DNA of 64,000 nt from Ailurus styani (taxonomy: Eukaryota > Chordata > Mammalia > Carnivora > Ailuridae): the NCBI GenBank assembly GCA_002007465.1, contig LNAC01000108.1, positions 754,417-818,416 on the forward strand. Direction: 5' to 3'. Shown piece by piece: positions 1 through 26,869 of the stretch. The position numbers were made by a program, and so were the translations under genes. Each line of letters begins with the position of its first letter. The stretch's first letter is position 1. The notes under the pieces are model-generated. The model worked only from the letters and a program-made list of their open reading frames with translations. It did not search any database and had not been told where the DNA came from.

Positions 1-2
1 CC

Positions 3-14834
<14,832 letters not shown>

Positions 14835-15289
14835 CACTTGCTAATTTGAATTAAAAGAATTTTGTATTTCTGCTGGAATGTTTATTTTTATTTCAAAATT
14901 TCATCTCCTAAGAAAAAATTTTTTTTCATCAGAACATGTAACATTCACTTGATTTAAAATTCAAGAAACTGAAAAGAGAAAAGTCTCCTTCTCCTTTTGA
15001 GTACCCAGTTCCCCCTCCCTGTAGTGTTTGTTTCTCAAATATCCTCCTGGAGATATTTTTCATGAATAGTACTCTGCAGTCCACACTGTTCTTCAGCTTG
15101 TTCACTTAACATATTTTTGAGATTGTCCTATATCCACACATAAAGAGTTTCTTGATTTTTTTTTACAACTGCGTAAAATTTCATTTTATGAATGTACCAT
15201 AATATATTTGAGCATTCCCTAACAATAAAGTTTAATTCTTTCCAGTATTTTGCTATTATAAATAATGCTGCATTTAATAACCTTGTACA
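14835..15289 (+). other. ZMYM1 3' UTR candidate region running into an old L1
   Basis: Just after the stop, ATTAAA (14850-14855) lies upstream of a T/GT-rich stretch and could serve as the polyadenylation signal. A canonical AATAAA at 15224-15229 is inside L1-like DNA. I cannot tell which is used. Confidence 0.4.
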
Positions 15290-15990
15290 GGGGCGCCTGG
15301 GTGACTCAGTAGGTTAAACGTCTGCCTTTGGCTCGGGTCATGATCCCAGGGTCCTGGGATCAAACCCCGAATTGGGCTCCCTGCTCAGTGTCGGGGAGGG
15401 AGGGGGGTGATGTGGCTGCAGTCTGCTTCTCCCTTTCCCTCTGCCTGCTGCTCCCACTGCTTGTGCCCTCTCTGTCAAATAAATAAAATCTTTTTAAAGA
15501 ATAATAATAGGGTGCCTGGGTGGCTCAGTGGGTTAAAGCCTCTGCCTTCGGCTCAGGTCATGATCTCAGGGTCCTGGGATCGAGGCCCACATCAAGCTCT
15601 CTACTCGGCAGAGAGCCTGCTTCCTCCTCTCTCTCTGCCTGCCTCTCTGCCTACTTGTGATCTCTCTCTCTCTGTGTCAAATAAATAAATAAATAAAATC
15701 TTTAAAAATAAAGAAAGAATAATAACCTTGTACATAGGTCATATTGTACATGAGTGAGTTACTGTAAGATAAAATTTTAAGTTAGAATTACTAGATCAGA
15801 AGATTTATGCATTTTTATTCTTGATAGATACTAGCAAATTGCTTTCTATAAGGAGTATGCCCATTTATAGTTCCACCACCCATGTGTGAGATTGCCTATT
15901 TCCTTGAATCTTTATAAACAGTGTTCTGAAACATTTTGATCTTTGCCGATCTGGTAAAAATCCCAGTGGAATCTTGTATTTTCACTTAAG
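14940..15990 (-). mobile_element. Old L1 3' fragment, inverted, carrying two nested SINEs
   Basis: CATTTTATGAATGTACCATAA and GCTATTATAAATAATGCTGC are inverted L1M landmarks. The L1 breaks at AATAACCTTGTACA (15276-15289) and resumes with the same motif at 15720, a duplicated target. Between lie SINEs 15290-15503 and 15510-15715 (both +), the second inserted in the tail of the first. Confidence 0.8.
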
Positions 15991-16003
15991 AATAAGGTTG
16001 GGT

Positions 16004-16200
16004 AGGTGTGCCTGGGTGGCTCAGTTGGTTAAGCATCTGCCTTCAGCTCAGGTCATGATGCCAGGGTCCTGGGATTGAGTCCCACATCAGGCTCCTTGCT
16101 CAGCAGGGAGCCTCCTTTTCCCTCTGCCTGCCGCTTCCCCTGATTGTGCTCCCTCTCTCTCTCTGACAAATGAATAAATAAAATCTTAAAAAAAAAAAAA
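16004..16200 (+). mobile_element. CAN-SINE
   Basis: Flanked by AGAATAAGGTTGGGTA on both sides. Confidence 0.95.
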
Positions 16201-18009
16201 AGAATAAGGTTGGGTATCTACTTGAGCTATTTGTATTTCCTTTTCCTGTGAACTGTCACGTTTAAACATGACTGGTTTTGGTTAACACAAATAGATGATG
16301 CAATGTGAATTCTTAATCTACTTTATGAAAATATAACTAACCCTCCCCTCTTTTTCTATCATTATACTTTAGAAAGGTTCAGGTCATATAGGAAAATCTG
16401 TCCCTCAGAGACTTGAAAGAATTTAGTGGTAGATGTATCTGGGCTTGGAATTTTGTTTGTTTTAGGAATATTTCTCTGCCACTTCTCCCTTTGTTCTTTC
16501 TCTTCAATTCTTGTAATTTTTCTAGAAAGAGCATTTTATTTAGGCCTTTTAAAAAATGTATTTACTTAGGGTATAGAAAGTATTCTTTTGGTTTTTTTCT
16601 GTATACTAAGTTTCCTCATCGATTTCTATATACATGCTTGCTTTCTTGATCAGCCAACCAGTGGTTTATTTACTTGTTTTTCATACACATTCTTAGATTT
16701 ATTTATCCTGCCTTTTTAAAATATGGTTGATTTTAGCATAAAAATACAAAGAGCATATCAGGTAACATTTATTTATATTAAATTCCAACATCTTACTAAT
16801 GCTCCAGTTTTTATTTCAGAAATAAAATATTACAGAGCAAGATGAAGCTTCTTTGCAGATCTTTTACTGATAGCATTCCTCTTCTTTCTGTTTTCCCCAG
16901 AAGCAGTGATTATTTGTTGTGCTTCTTTCCATGCATGTTTAATTTTATACTTAAAAGATAGCCTTGTTTCATATTTATAAGCTTTATATAAAACTCTAGG
17001 TTGCATTGTACATACCTTTCAGTAATTTTTTTTCACTCAGTGTTGTTTTTGAAATTTATACATGATTTCTAGTTCATTTATTTTAGCTGCTGAATAATAC
17101 CCCATTATATGAATATAGTAGTTCATCCTTTCTCTATTTAAATGGACACATTATACTCTTTGATTTTGTACTTTTATAATACTCCAATGAACATTTTTAT
17201 AAGTGGTATGCATTTGCACATTCAATAAATATTTTTGTGCAAGTACTATATACCACACATTATTCTAGCTGTTGTAGACCCAGCAGAGAATAAAATAAGG
17301 AACTGACTCCAATGAAACCCAACTTTCTAATGTGGTGATCCAAGAAATACTAGAAGAGGTTTCTCACCAGTTCTTTATGTAGATAGATGATAATACAGAA
17401 AAGAATATAGGCTGCATTAGGATAAAATATGAGACTTTGGAAGCCTTGGCCAGTAAAGGCCTTACCCAACCACCTATCCCTGACATACCGGTTGGGAAGG
17501 TCTGCTCTAGGGTACTTACCTAGAAGTAGACTTGATTGTTAAAGGCTATGTTCATCTTCCACTTTAATTAAATCTCTGTTGTAAATTTTTTTCTTTCCTA
17601 CCATTAACTGAGTGTTATTCCACACATCTTTACCAACATTTGGTGTTATCATTTTATTTTTTTAATTCATTGATTTCTACTCTCCCTTTATTAAAAAAAA
17701 AAGGCAGTTAACCACTAGTATTAGATGCTTCTTGCATGTATTTTCATTCTTTTCTATTTTATAATGAAAGTGCTTAGTGCTACCAACTCCTCTGAAGTCA
17801 CGTTTGTCTACCATTGTTTTTCTCATTTTCATTATTTTCTGGCTGCTTGCAGTTGTAGTGTCATGGAACCAGGAATTAATTTTAAGAGGTTGGGGTTTTT
17901 TTTTAAGTACTCAAATGTTTTGTTTTTTACTTTTTTTTTTCCTATAAAGTCATTAACATAAGCCCTAGACCTGAAAAAGAAAACTACAGTAATTAAAACA
18001 GCTATCTTG
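16201..18009. other. AT-rich intergenic DNA with an L1 trace
   Basis: GCTGAATAATACCCCATTAT at about 17090 marks an inverted L1 3' fragment (roughly 17030-17230). 17235-17340 carries an old MIR/L2-like tail (TCAATAAATATTTTTGTGCA). Otherwise I see no gene or named repeat. Confidence 0.55.
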
Positions 18010-18240
18010 GTTGAATACCTACTGTGTAATGTAGTACTTTATTCAGTGCTTTACATACGATATTTCATTTAGATCTCATTAGATATTTCATTTAGATCTT
18101 CCATTTAGATCTATTCTTTTACACAGGAAACAAAGACAACAAAGGTTATGGATCACACAGGAAATGGTGAATGCAGGATTTGTATCCAGGCGGTGTGACT
18201 CCAAAGCCCATGCTCTCAATCACCATGCTCCATAAACTCT
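18010..18240 (-). mobile_element. MIR SINE, inverted
   Basis: TACCTACTGTGTAATG, CAGTGCTTTACATACGATAT, GGATTTGTATCCAGGCGG and CCATGCTCTCAATCACCATG follow the MIR consensus in reverse order. A short local duplication of ATTTCATTTAGATCT sits in its middle. Confidence 0.75.
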
Positions 18241-18260
18241 TATCAGAAATATTCCCAAAT

Positions 18261-18433
18261 AGCACCTGGGTGGCTCAGTCGTTAAGCGCCTGCCTTCAGC
18301 TCAGGTAATTATCCCAGGGTCCTGGAATCGAGCGCCCACACCAGGCTCCCTTCTCAGCGGGAGGCCTGCTTCTCCCTCTCCCACTGCTTGTGTTCCCTCT
18401 CTCTCTGTCAAATAAATAAAATCTTTTTTTTTA
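18261..18433 (+). mobile_element. CAN-SINE
   Basis: Flanked by ATTCCCAAATA on both sides. Confidence 0.92.
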
Positions 18434-19658
18434 ATTCCCAAATAAAAGATTAACTTCCAGAAGTGCATTAAAGAATAGAAGATCACAGATACAGCAGTAT
18501 AGTTTTTTTAATTTCCCCAAGTCCATTGAAGAAGCAGAAATCCATACACAATATCTACAACAAATCTTGGTGACAATGAATCCCCATGGTCCCAAAATAA
18601 GATTAGATAGTGACAACTCTAAGACCTGAATGGTACTGGCTATCTGTTTAGAAAGCCATGAAGAAAAAGCAGTGGGACATCTGATACCCGTTGAGAAATA
18701 AGAGATCCCCCAAATTTGTGGAGCCTACTTTTAAAAAAATGAAAACTAAACTAGAAGGGACTCCAAAATGAGTAAAACACAACTGATAATTCCTAAGAAG
18801 AAGAGTATTGAAAGGACGTGTTTTCCATCATAACAAGAGACTTAAAAAGGATTCAAGAAAAAGTGTTAAATATAGAAGTCTTGATACCCATATGAAAGAA
18901 TCTTCAAAGAAGAAATTGAAGCAATGGAAAGGAATATTTAAAAACTATACAGCAATCCAAAGCAATAGGAAAGAACAATACTTAAACCTATATGCCAGTT
19001 ATTTAGATTATTTCTCACCTCACCCACCATTCTGTCTCTGCTTCATGATAATAAAGCTATTAGACACCCACCCAAACCACAGTTCTCCTCTAGCTGGATC
19101 TTTGTTAGCCTCTACCAATAGGGGACACTAGAGGACAGCTGCAAGCATGAGGGAGAAAGGATTTGTTCCTTCCTGTCTGCTTCCTGGGCTTTATGTCTGC
19201 TTGTGGTTGTGAGCATCATTCCAGAAATGCTACTTCATTCTGGAAGCATCACCTCATTCCCTAGCAGGACCTCATTCCAGTTGCAATTTTCACACCACTA
19301 ACAGAACCACTTTCATCATCCCCCTCCTGTGAGACACCAGCACCCCCTCTTCAGGGATCTGGGTCTTAGGCCCAAGCTCAAACCAGCACCAGCATCCTTC
19401 CTCAGAGGTCTGACTCAGTTCCATGAACTCCTATCTCCTTTATTTTGTTCTCTCATTCCTGAGAATTTAAGCTGCCACTTCTATGACATTTTGGTGTTTT
19501 CTTTTTATTTTTTCAGTAAACTACTTTATACTTAGTCAATTTGTTTTCATATTCCCCCGGCTGAAATAACTAATATGGCTTCTCTGTCCTTACTGGACCC
19601 TGGACAATATGCTGTAATTCAAGGGAGCTTGCCTGAAATCAGAAAGACTTTATGTATT
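18434..19658. other. Intergenic DNA without recognised features
   Basis: A Lys-rich open frame at 18808-19131 (+, 107 codons, starting at a non-ATG codon) has no homology I recognise and no promoter, splice or polyadenylation context. I see no named repeat here. Confidence 0.5.
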
Positions 19659-20286
19659 GGAGCCCATGGGTGGCTCAGTTGGTTGGGTGTCAGACTCTCA
19701 GTTTCAGTCAGGATCATGGAATCAAGCCCCGAGTTGGGCTCTGTGCTCAGTGGGGAGTCAGCTTGAGATTCTCTCCCTCTCTGTCTCTCTCTCTCACTCT
19801 CTTTCTCTCCCAACCCCCAGCCCCTCCCCCCACTCATGTGCTCACTCGCTCCCTCAAATAAATCTTTAAAACTAAGAAAGAGGGCGCCTGGGTGGCTCAG
19901 TGGGTTAAAGCCTCTGCTTTCGGCTCAGGTCATGATCTCAGGGTCCTGGGATCGAGGCCCGCATCAGGCTCCCTGCTCAGCGGGGAGCCTGCTTCTCCCT
20001 CTCTCTGCCTCCTTGTGATCTCTCTCCCTCTGTGAAATAAATAAATAAAATCTTAAAAAAAAAAAAAAAAACTAAGAAAGAAAGGCTATGGGGGCGCCTG
20101 GGTGGCTCAATGGGTTGGGCCTCTGCCTTCGGCTCAGGTCATAATCTAAGGTCCTGGAATCAAGCCCCACATCGGGCTCTCTGCTCAGCAGGGAGCCTGC
20201 TTCCCCCTCTCTCTCTGCCTGCCTCTCTGCCTATTTGTGATCTCTCTCTCTCTCTCTAATAAATAAATAAAATCTTAAAAAAAAAA
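19659..20286 (+). mobile_element. Three forward CAN-SINEs in a row
   Basis: 19659-19870 is an older copy (head GGAGCCCATGGGTGGCTCAG). 19882-20069 is flanked by AACTAAGAAAG on both sides, so it is inserted in the tail of the first. 20091-20286 is a third copy. The variants differ, so this is serial insertion and not tandem duplication. Confidence 0.92.
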
Positions 20287-20521
20287 GACTATATTGAAAA
20301 AATAAAGTGCGTGCCTAGGCGACCCAGAATAATCATGGCCAGAAATACTTTTAATGTTTAAAGAAAAAAATTCCTTTGAGAATCCAGGCCAAAAAGCCAA
20401 GACACTTATAAGGGAAGGTAAATCTGATTATTTTCATAGTTTTTCATAATGACGTTCTATGCCAGAAGACAATGAGGTAACATAAGCTTACTCAGGATTT
20501 TATATCAAATGAAATTGACTT

Positions 20522-20899
20522 TATATTTTTTAATTTTTTTATCTTTTAGATTTTTAAGATTTTACTAGAGAGAATAAGCACAAGAAGAGGAAGGGTCAGA
20601 GGAAGACGCAGACTCCCTGCTGAGCAGGGAGCCTGATGCAGGACTTGATCCCAGGACTCCAGGATCATGACCTCAAAGGCAGTCACTTAACCAACTGAGC
20701 CACCCAGTCACCCTATTTTTTAGATCTTTTATTTATTTATTTGAGAGAGTGAGCGCACAAGCAGGGGAAGTGGCAGGCAGAGGGAGAAGCAGGCTCCCCT
20801 CTGAGCAGGGAGCCCAATGGGGGACTTGATCCCAAGACCCTGGGATCATGACCTGAGCCAAAGACAGACACTTAACTGACTGAGCCACCCAGGTGCCCC
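20522..20899 (-). mobile_element. Two inverted CAN-SINEs sharing one target
   Basis: Copies at 20522-20713 and 20714-20899 lie between TGAAATTGACTTT (20509) and TGAAATTGACTTTCA (20901), so one landed at the tail of the other after the first insertion. Confidence 0.9.
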
Positions 20900-21561
20900 A
20901 TGAAATTGACTTTCAAGTATGAAAACCACAGGGAAACTATCATCAATATGCAAACTCATGGAACCTTGTTTCCATGATTCCAGGACCTGAGGAATCTACT
21001 AGAGAATGTGGTTCAGATAACTAGATTGATTGGAGTGGCATTAACATGAGGGGTGATAGTTTTACAAGTATCAAGAAGGAATAATAAAATTAGAATCTCA
21101 CTCTTTTGAATTAATAGATCTAGGCAGTGATCATCCATGGCTGCTACTGTCACTACAGGAGACCAGGCAGTCTATACTTCCCAGTGGACATCAGCACCAG
21201 CTGAGCAGTACATCCCCTTTGAGGTCTGAATTTCAATTCCACAGGATTCTCCCAGGCTTTTAAGGATTAAAAATTCCAACCTCCCCTCTTCCCATCCCCC
21301 CCACCTCCCCCCACCCCTAGTGCTAGAGGTGGTAGAAGCTCTGGAATTGCTGCTTCTATAGCACCTTAGTGCTCTCATTGTGCCTTCTTAGCTCTAGAAT
21401 TCAAATAACTCATGTGGTTTCAGTCTCCTGGTTAATATAGAACCACCCATGAAGTAATCTTGCCAAAATAACTCAGTCTTTAATTTCATCAACACCCTAG
21501 AGCTAATACTCTGGTTTCTCTTCAAATGAGTCTTTTGCCTTAAAAAAAAAAAAAAATTTAA
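20900..21561. other. Intergenic DNA without recognised features
   Basis: Unique-looking sequence with a C-rich run near 21285-21320. No exon or named repeat seen. Confidence 0.5.
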
Positions 21562-21765
21562 GGGGCACCTGGGTGGCTCAGTTGTTAAATGTCTGCCTTT
21601 GGCTCAGGTCCTGATCCCAGGGTCCTGGGATGAAGCCCCGCATCAGGCTCTCTGCTTGGCGGGAAGGCTGCTTCTCCCTCTCCCATTCCCTCTGCTTGTG
21701 TTCCCTGTCTCACTGTCTCTCTCTCTCTGTGAAATAGATAAATAAAATCTTTTTTTAAAAATTGA
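21562..21765 (+). mobile_element. CAN-SINE
   Basis: Forward copy of the GTTGTTAAATGTCTGCC variant; its tail merges into A-rich DNA up to about 21798. Confidence 0.9.
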
Positions 21766-22065
21766 AACTTCTTTAAAAAAACATTTAAAAAAAAAAAAAA
21801 GACCCTAGATCTAACTGCTCATTTCCGGAAAGACAGGGGTCAGAGAAATATATTAAACATCATTAGGATGTAACCAGCAAAACCCAAATCCTGGAAGACT
21901 ATACAGAATAAACAATAGTGTAACAAAAATTTTAAAGGAAAAAGTAAGATATAACAGAAGTCAGAGTCATGTCAACAGATTATAGTAATGTGAAACTTGT
22001 TTGGATCCCACTTTAAACAAATGTGAACACTGGATATTTAATAATATTAAAGAATTATTAATTAT

Positions 22066-22262
22066 GGGGCGCCTGGGTGGCTCAGTTGTTAGGCATCTGC
22101 CTTCGGCTCAGGTCATGATCCCAGGGTCCTAGGATCTAGCCCCACATCGGGTTCCCTGCTCTGCGGGAAAGCCTGTTTCTCCCTCCCCCACTCTCCCTGC
22201 TGGTGTTCCCTCTCTCGCGGTGTCTCTCTGTCAAATAAATAAAATCTTTAAAAAAAAAAAAA
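22066..22262 (+). mobile_element. CAN-SINE
   Basis: Flanked by AAAGAATTATTAATTATG and AAAGAATTGTTAATTATG. Confidence 0.95.
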
Positions 22263-22519
22263 GAATTGTTAATTATGAGGGTATAATAGTGACATTGTGC
22301 TTATGTGTTTTTTAAAACGTCACTGCCTCTTAGTGGATGAAATTATATGAAATCTGGGACTTCAAAATACTTTAGTGGAGGAGGAGGAGTATGTGAGGGT
22401 TGAGATGAAACAAAATTGGCCATGATTTCGTTGTTGTTGAATCTAGGTGATGTGTACATAGGGACTCCTTGTATTGTTACTCAACTTTTGTATGTGAAGT
22501 TTTCTATAATGAAAAATAT

Positions 22520-22711
22520 ATTTTTTTAGATTTTATTTATTTATTTGACAGAGAGAGACAGGGAGAGAGGGAACACAAGGAGGGGGAGGGGAGAGGGAGA
22601 AGCAGGCTTCCTGCTGAGCAGGGATCCCCATGCGGGGCTGGATCCCAGGACTCTGGGACCATGACCTGAGCCGAAGTCAGATGCTTAACGACTGAGCCAC
22701 CCAGGCGCCCC
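22520..22711 (-). mobile_element. CAN-SINE
   Basis: Inverted, fairly complete, ending CCACCCAGGCGCCCC. Confidence 0.93.
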
Positions 22712-22897
22712 ACCCCTGAAAAATATTTTAAATGATGAGCCATTACCCACTGATGTTTATGCCAGGAATGTAAAGGTGTTTCAATATTAGAAAACTTATT
22801 AATGAAAGACAACAAAATAATATATCAAGTTAAGAAAGTAATACCAATAAATACTATAAAATTATTTATAAGGCATTAACATTTGTACCTAATTTTA

Positions 22898-23049
22898 TTT
22901 TATTTTTATTTTATTTTTATTTTATTTTTAAGTAGGCTTCACACCCAACATGGAGCCCAGTGTGGGGCTTGAACTCAAGACCCCGAGATCAAGACCTGAG
23001 CTGAGGTCAAGAGTCAGACGTTTAACCGACTGAGCCACCCAGGTGCCCC
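22898..23049 (-). mobile_element. Short tRNA-like SINE with (TTTTA)n tail
   Basis: A TTTTATTTTA-rich tail, then GTAGGCTTCACACCCAACAT and a tRNA-like core. Flanked by TTGTACCTAATTTTA and TTGTACCTGATTTTA. Confidence 0.9.
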
Positions 23050-24058
23050 TTGTACCTGATTTTAAAACATAGGTGAAATTAGAATAAAAAGTTATTTCTT
23101 TAAATATAAGTAATATTAGTATTAATATATATGTATAGACCTAGCCCATAATTAAAATATTAGGAGCACTGCTCCCAAAAATATCAGAAACCTACCAACT
23201 AATAATCTTCTATAATATTTTTAAATTAGACTATATTTAGGTAATTGTAGATTCATATCAAGTTGTAGGAAATAATAGAGATCACACATATGGTTCACCC
23301 AGTTTTCCCCTATGGTAACATCTTGCATAACTATAATACAGTATCACAATGGGAGATCAAACATTGATACAATCTATCTTATTTAGGTGTACCAGTTTTA
23401 CATGTACTTGTGTGTTTGCAGTATTATGTATAGATTCTTGTGGTCACCACTATAATCAAGATACAAAACAGTTCCACCAATACAACAATCTCGTATGATA
23501 TACTTTTATAAATACATCCACCTTCCACTCTCCCTTCTCCTCTTCCTAACCATTGACAACTACTAATCTATTAACCATCTCTATAATTTTGTCATTTCAA
23601 GAATCATAGAGTATGTAGCCCTTTGGGTTGGCTTTTTTTTCATTTGGCATAATATCCTTAAAATTTGTCCAAGTTGCTTTGCGTATCAACAGTTTACTCC
23701 CTTTTATCCCTGAGTAGCATTATTAATGTACCACAGTTTAACAGTCTATGCATTGAAGGACATTTGGATTTTTTCCTGTTTTGGATTACTAGAAATAAAG
23801 CCACTAAGGACATTTGTATACATGTTTTTGTGTGAGCATAAGTTTTCTTTTTTTGGGCGCCTGGGTGGCTCAGTGGGTTAAAGCCTCTGCTTTCGGCTCA
23901 GGTCATGATCTCAGGGTCCTGGGATCGAGGCCCACATCGGGCTCCCTGCTCAGCGGGGAGCCTGCTTCTCCCTCTCTCTGCCTGCCTCTCTGCCTCCTTG
24001 TGATCTCTCTCCCTCTGTGAAATAAATTAAAAAATATATCTTAAAAAAAAAGTTTTCT

Positions 24059-25507
24059 TTTTTTTTTTGCAAGTTTAATAAATCACATGATTTTTCTTTT
24101 TTTTTCTTTTTTTTTTTAAAGATTATTTATTTATTTATTTCACAGCGGGAGATCACAAGGAGGCAGAGAGGCAGGCAGAGAGAGAGGGGGAAGCAGGCTC
24201 CCTGATGAGCAGAGAGCCCGATGCGGGCCTCGATCCCAGGACCCTGGGATCATGACTGAGCCGAAGGCAGATGCTTGACCTACTGAGCTACCCAGGCGCC
24301 CAAATCACATGATTTTTCATGGGATTTCTACATCAGGTTGCAGTTTCAAAGAAGTTGTGTGTGTGTGATATAAAGAGAATGATGTACAATTAATATGAAT
24401 CTTGTTAAATCTCTCTTCCATGGGCTTTCTCCATCTTCCTGCTTAGCAATAAAAGGCATTTTTAGGTTTATATAAACATTCTTTACAACTGCCCTCTTAA
24501 CAAAAAAATTAGTCTATAAATAGCACTAGGCATTTAGTAAATAATTCACAGGCCAATAAATTCAATTGTGCAGTTGTGAAATGTAATATGAAAGAGTTTG
24601 AGACCTTAAGACTGGGTGACCTGCAGTGTTTCCACATATCTTTGACTGCCTAAGAGAGTATTTGGTTTCCTTCTTACTTTGACCGGCAAACTGACAAGCT
24701 CTGTTTATTTGACTAGCTGCCCAACTAGCATATTTCATGTTGTCCTTTTTTTGTTTTTGCACTTGCTTTTGGACTAGAAGCAGTATGACTTGCTGACATG
24801 TGAAGCCCAAACAAAGCTCTCATATTTCTGTTGTTCAGCTTCAGTGCCTGTGTAAAATATTTTCTTGAAAGTTCCAGGTTTTCAAGTCCACCTTGGATAT
24901 ATTTAAATTCAGCATACTGCTGACAGTAGAAGTGATTGTGTGGATTAGTCATCATTAGCTCCTCTAAACAAAAGGTTGCCTTAACATAGTCATGTTCATT
25001 GATACAAAGTTCTGCAAGTTCATGCCAAGCTTCTTGGTCCCCAATAATTTGTTCCAGAAATTCATTCAGTTCCCAAATGGCCTCCACATTTTTCCCCCGG
25101 GCTTTTCAAATCGCAGTCTTACGCTTTCTTGCAGCAGTGTTAGTTGGATCTTCTTGTAAAATTTTATCATATAGTTGTATAGTGTCATCATATCTTCCCA
25201 AGGCTTCAAATCTCATGCCAGTTAGTCTCTTGACTCTGTGACTGTCTTCTCAACTCCTGAAGACAAAACAATGCGAAGTCATCTCAGCCATCTAGGGCTG
25301 CAACCATCACTTGCTCATATATGACCCAAATATCATCTCCAAACTTAGACATATATTATTAATTAATTCTTTTCCAACTTCCACAATTTGCTCACTGTTT
25401 TATGAGTTTTCTTCTCTCCATTTTCTCATTTTATCTTGCATTTCTTCCCAAGTGACATCGTAAAGCTCTAAGACCTTTCCCATCTTCTCAGAACCTGGAG
25501 GCAAGGA
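24059..25507 (-). pseudogene. EMC2: EMC2 (TTC35) processed pseudogene
   Basis: Read on the minus strand, this is a spliced, intronless copy of EMC2, the TPR-containing subunit 2 of the ER membrane protein complex. ATG lies at 25483-25481; recognisable pieces include [60 protein letters not shown] and [15 protein letters not shown]. Disabling changes: in-frame TAA (25402-25400), a small deletion with frameshift near 25230, TGA (25108-25106) and a frame change near the 3' end. The 3' UTR continues to an A tract (T-run at 24059-24068), interrupted by a SINE at 24097-24301 with duplicated AAATCACATGATTTTT. The target duplication ATAAGTTTTC occurs at 23838 and 25508. Not expected to encode protein. 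Confidence 0.93.
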
Positions 25508-26582
25508 ATAAGTTTTCATTCTTCTAGTCTAAATGTCCAAGAATACGACTGCTGTGGTATGGTAATTACACAATTAGTTTTATAAGAAACTGCCAAACTT
25601 GGGGCACCTGGGTGGCTCAGTCAGTTAAGCATCGAGCTCAGGTCATGATCTCAGGTCCTGGGACAGAGTCCCGCATCAGGCTTCCCCCAGCAAGGAGTCT
25701 CCTTCTCCCTCTACCCTCCCCTCTGCTCGTGATCTCTCTCATGCTTTCTCTCTCTCTCAAATAAATAAATAAAATTGTTAACAATAAATAAATTAAATAA
25801 AAATAAAAAAAGAAGCTGCCAAACTTTTCCAGAATAACTATACCATTATAGTCCCACCAACAATGTATAAATAATCCAGTTCTCTGTATTCTTAACAGCA
25901 TTTGGTGTTGTCACAACTTTGTTTTTAGCCATTCTTATAGATGTGTAGTTATATCTCATTTTAAGTTGCATATCCCTGAGGGTAATGATGTTGAAAACAT
26001 TTGCATGTGGATATTTGTCATCTGTATATTTTCTTTGATGAAATGTCTGTTCATTCTTTTGCCTGTTTTCAAATTTGATTTTTTATTGTTGAGCTTTGAG
26101 AATTCTTTATATATGCTAAATATGAGTCCTTAATTTTTACATGTATGGATTGTGCTTTTGGTGTCACAACTGAGTGCTCTTTACCAAACCGTAAATGCCA
26201 AAGATTTTTCCCTATTTTTTTAAAGATTTTTTTATTTACTCATTTGACACAGAGAGCAAGCAAGCACAGTGGGGGACAGAGGGAGAGGGAGAAGCTCCCC
26301 ACTGAGCAGGCAGCCCGATGTGGGGCTCGATCCCAGGACCCTGGGTCATAACCTGAGCCAAACGCAGCCACTTAACCAACTGAGCCACCTAGGTGCCCTC
26401 TATGTTTTTGTTTATACAAGTTTTATACTTTTACATTTTACATTTAAGTTTGTGAAATATTTTGAGTTAATATTTGTATTTAGGTCAGAATTCTTTTTTT
26501 TCCCCCTCTTATGGATATCCAGTTGCTCCAGCATCATTTTTTGAAAGGCTATCCTTCCTGCATTGAACTTCTTTTACATCTT

Positions 26583-26820
26583 GAGAGCTTGTTTGGAGGT
26601 TCTAGCAGGGGAGTGCCGCTACTCGTATACCCTTGACCAAAGAACGGTCCTCTGCTCTATCAGGGAAGGTTGTCCTCTTCGATGGAGAGCGCAGCTTCGG
26701 GGGGAAACACATGGAGCGGTGAGGGAGGAAGGGGACACCCACCTAGCCAGCCAGATCAGCTGAATCAACCCTGGCAATCAATGGGGTGACAGATGTTGCA
26801 GTCAGATCACCCTCACATCC
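26583..26820 (-). pseudogene. RN7SK: 7SK RNA retropseudogene, 3'-truncated
   Basis: The reverse strand starts GGATGTGAGGGTGATCTGAC, the 5' end of 7SK, and continues with CATCTGTCACCCCATTGAT, GGGTGTCCCCTTCCTCCCTC, GTCAAGGGTATACGAGTAG and CTAGAACCTCCAAACAAGCT, ending near CTCTC. About 238 of the roughly 331 bases of 7SK are present, with scattered substitutions; the 3' third with the terminal hairpin is missing. It is flanked by GAACTTCTTTTACATCTT (26565-26582) and GGACTTCTTTTACATCTT (26822-26839), an 18-base duplicated target in the L1. 7SK RNA scaffolds P-TEFb inhibition; this copy lacks its own promoter and is almost certainly inactive. Confidence 0.95.
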
Positions 26821-26869
26821 TGGACTTCTTTTACATCTTTGTCAAAAAAAAAAAAATCAGTTAGGCACA

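Larger units (their letters stand above)
23220..26860 (-). mobile_element. Old L1 3' region, inverted, host to several later insertions
   Basis: L1 3' UTR landmarks (GTACCAGTTTTACATG, TTGGCATAATATCC) run from 23220. ORF2-end sequence follows, including TTATAAGAAACTGCCAAACT, AGCATTTGGTGTTGTCAC, ATTGTGCTTTTGGTGTCA and AATATTTTGAGTTAATATTTG. The order is continuous once insertions are removed: SINEs 23855-24049 (+), 24097-24301 (-), 25601-25809 (+) and 26216-26398 (-), the EMC2 retrocopy 24059-25507 and the 7SK retrocopy 26583-26820. Confidence 0.85.

Noticed and set aside
18808..19131. Lys-rich 107-residue frame as a gene
   Set aside because: No recognised homology, non-ATG start, no transcript signals. 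Left as unassigned.
24562..25087. TPR-like minus-strand frames as an active gene
   Set aside because: Intronless EMC2 copy with stops, frameshifts, A tract and target duplication.
26563..26763. 66-residue open frame
   Set aside because: It is antisense to a 7SK pseudogene.
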